A stretch of DNA of 7,346 bases, taken from positions 1 to 7,346 of the forward strand of contig USHW01000070.1 of the NCBI GenBank assembly GCA_900554545.1. The letters run 5' to 3'. The DNA is from an uncultured Prevotella sp. Its GTDB lineage: Bacteria; Bacteroidota; Bacteroidia; Bacteroidales; Bacteroidaceae. A program made the translations under genes and the position numbers. Under the pieces are notes generated by a model, which searched no databases, was not told the DNA's origin, and saw only the letters and a list, made by a program, of their open reading frames with translations. This document shows, piece by piece, positions 5,720 to 7,346 of the stretch; within the stretch, counting starts at the first letter, position 1, and every line of letters starts with the position of its first letter.

Positions 5720-7273
5720 ATGAAACAGTACCCCATAGGAATACAGAGCTTCGAGAGCCTGATAAAGGACGGCTACTTTTATGTTGACAAGACCAAGCTT
5801 GTGTACCGGCTCGCCACAACGGGCAGGTATTACTTCCTCAGCCGTCCCCGGCGGTTCGGCAAGAGCCTGCTGCTCAGCACTCTACACGCTTACTTCGAGG
5901 GCAAGAAGGAGCTGTTTGAGGGGCTGGAAATCGAGAAGTTGAAGACCGACTGGACGCCCCACCCCATCCTGCACCTCGACCTCAACACGCAGAAATACGA
6001 CAAGCCGGAGAGCCTCGACAACATACTTGACGAGCATCTGTCCGAATGGGAAAAGCTGTACGGCAGCAATCCTCTTGAACAAAGCCTTGCAAGGCGCTTC
6101 GACGGAGTTATCAAGCGCGCCCACGAGAAGACCGGGCAGCGCGCCGTGATACTTGTCGACGAATACGACAAGCCCATGCTTCAGGCAATCGGCAACGACG
6201 AGCTGCAAAGCGCCTACCGCGAGACGCTGAAACCGTTTTACGGCGCACTGAAGAGCCGCGACGCCGACATACGCTTCGCTTTCCTGACAGGCGTGACAAA
6301 GTTCGGCAAGGTGAGCGTGTTCAGCGACTTGAACAACCTCAACGACATTTCGATGTGGGACAAGTATTACGACATCTGCGGCATAAGCGAAGAAGAGCTG
6401 GAGCGCGACTTCCGCGAGGACATAGAGGCATTGGCCGATGCGCAGGGCATGACTTACGGCGACTGCATAACACGGCTGAAGCACATGTACGACGGCTACC
6501 ACTTCGACGCCGGAACGCCCGGAGTGTACAATCCGTTCAGCCTGCTAAACACGTTCGCCAAGCTGAAGTTCGGCTATTACTGGTTCGAGACGGGCACGCC
6601 GACCTACCTTGTGAAATTGTTGCAGCTGCACAACTACGACCTTAACGAGATGGCCAACGAGCAGACGTCGGAAGACGTGCTCAACAACATCGACGCCGCG
6701 TCGACAAACCCCATACCGGTCATCTACCAAAGCGGCTACCTTACGATAAAGGACTACGACCCGGAGTTCGAGCTTTACACCCTCGGCTTCCCCAACGAGG
6801 AGGTGGAAAAGGGCTTCGTCAGGTACCTGATGCCCTTCTACACCACGGTGAACCAGAGCAAGACGGCCTTCGAGATTAGCCGCTTCGTAAAGGACATAGA
6901 GCGCGGCGACTACGACAGTTTCCTCACCCGGCTGCGCTCTTTCTACGCCGACATCCCCTACGAGATGCAGCGCGACTTGGAAGTTCACTACCAGAACGTA
7001 CTCTTCATCGTCTTCCGCCTCATGGGCTTCCACGTTGCCGTTGAATACCGCACAAGCAACGGCCGCGTAGACCTCGTCCTCAAGGCTCGCGAATACATAT
7101 ACGTCATGGAGTTCAAGCTCGACGGCACAGCCGAGGAAGCCATCCGCCAAATCGACGAGAAAGGCTACGCCGCGCCCTTCAAGGCCGACAGCCGCAAGGT
7201 AATTAAATTAGGAATAAACTTCAGCCGCGAAACGAAGACGATAGACAAGTGGATTGCCGAGGAGGAGAACTGA
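5720..7273 (+). CDS. AAA-ATPase-like protein with C-terminal PD-(D/E)XK nuclease domain
   Basis: The 517-residue product matches the two-part architecture known as AAA-ATPase_like (PF09820) plus PDDEXK_9/DUF1703 (PF08011), assigned from motifs seen by eye. Near the N terminus, SRPRRFGKS (41-49) is the family's P-loop form, lacking the usual first glycine. ILVDEYD (144-150) is Walker B with D147 and E148. GVTKFGKVSVFSDLNNLNDI (191-210) fits a sensor region. Middle-section blocks include NPFSLLN (271-277), YWFETGTPTYL (287-297) and SGYLTI (338-343). The C-terminal nuclease shows GRVD with D451, EFK with E464 and K466, and a helix with Q477 and Y483, so its catalytic residues look intact. The family is abundant in Bacteroidetes and has no settled function; a nuclease or mobile/defence role is inference. 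No signal peptide or membrane segment is seen. G+C (about 60% where sampled) resembles polA, unlike the Fic gene. The start is the first ATG after the promoter. Confidence 0.9.
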   Translation: MKQYPIGIQSFESLIKDGYFYVDKTKLVYRLATTGRYYFLSRPRRFGKSLLLSTLHAYFEGKKELFEGLEIEKLKTDWTPHPILHLDLNTQKYDKPESLDNILDEHLSEWEKLYGSNPLEQSLARRFDGVIKRAHEKTGQRAVILVDEYDKPMLQAIGNDELQSAYRETLKPFYGALKSRDADIRFAFLTGVTKFGKVSVFSDLNNLNDISMWDKYYDICGISEEELERDFREDIEALADAQGMTYGDCITRLKHMYDGYHFDAGTPGVYNPFSLLNTFAKLKFGYYWFETGTPTYLVKLLQLHNYDLNEMANEQTSEDVLNNIDAASTNPIPVIYQSGYLTIKDYDPEFELYTLGFPNEEVEKGFVRYLMPFYTTVNQSKTAFEISRFVKDIERGDYDSFLTRLRSFYADIPYEMQRDLEVHYQNVLFIVFRLMGFHVAVEYRTSNGRVDLVLKAREYIYVMEFKLDGTAEEAIRQIDEKGYAAPFKADSRKVIKLGINFSRETKTIDKWIAEEEN

Positions 7274-7297
7274 AAACGAACATAAAAAATAACGGCG

Positions 7298-7327
7298 GGG
7301 TTTTTTTTTTGGGAAAGAAAAAAACCC
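7298..7327. terminator. Weak hairpin with T10 run after the ATPase gene
   Basis: GGG plus seven Ts (7298-7307) can pair with AAAAAAACCC (7318-7327), leaving a 10-base loop. It is 25 bases past the stop. The stem is mostly A-T, and the T10 run (7301-7310) is part of the stem rather than after it, so this is a poor intrinsic terminator at best. The homopolymer may also be a sequencing or assembly weak point at the window edge. Confidence 0.3.
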
Positions 7328-7346
7328 AAAATTTCCTTTATCTTTT

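Noticed and set aside
5296..5787. Possible 163-residue protein upstream of the ATPase gene
   Set aside because: It starts with TTG, is built from intergenic repeats and hairpins, and overlaps the start of the ATPase gene. Its internal similarity comes from the 42-bp-spaced DNA repeat.
4126..7273. Fic plus AAA/PD-(D/E)XK as a two-gene defence system
   Set aside because: The genes are 451 bp apart with a hairpin and a separate promoter between them, and their base compositions differ. Nothing links their functions.

Overview
The window looks like a chromosomal piece of a Bacteroidales bacterium, probably Prevotella-like. The signs are Bacteroidetes-type promoter elements (TAnnTTTG at -7, TTTG at -33), no Shine-Dalgarno sites before the starts, AT-rich 'aattaaaaattaa' intergenic tracts, and an AAA-ATPase/PD-(D/E)XK protein of a family that is abundant in this phylum. 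The species cannot be fixed from the sequence alone.

Layout. Positions 1-148 are non-coding, with a GC-rich hairpin that overlaps a G-quadruplex motif. Positions 149-1129 (minus strand) encode a long-chain trans-polyprenyl diphosphate synthase, probably making the menaquinone side chain. An 86-bp divergent promoter region separates it from polA (1216-3981, plus strand), a full-length DNA polymerase I with intact 5' nuclease, proofreading and polymerase active sites. PolA also carries a perfect QLDLF sliding-clamp-type motif in its interdomain linker. Positions 3982-4125 are AT-rich spacer plus one copy of a dispersed repeat. Positions 4126-5268 encode a class II (self-inhibited) Fic AMP-transferase with a C-terminal winged-helix region. 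Positions 5269-5719 are a 451-bp repeat-rich spacer: GGGTACA half-sites, two more copies of the dispersed repeat, an 8-bp hairpin, a perfect 15-bp hairpin and a promoter. Positions 5720-7273 encode the AAA-ATPase/PD-(D/E)XK protein, and the window ends in a T10 homopolymer with a weak hairpin.

How it fits together. The synthase and polA are ordinary housekeeping genes fired divergently from one short region. The Fic gene is much more AT-rich than its neighbours. Together with the repeats downstream of it, it is bounded by a 31-bp AT-rich inverted repeat (29/31 matching), so it may be an insertion between polA and the ATPase gene. The Fic and ATPase genes are accessory in character. Nothing in the sequence shows that they work together, and I see no convincing new multi-gene system. 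The best leads are the clamp motif in PolA, the inverted-repeat-bounded Fic module and the dispersed repeat family.
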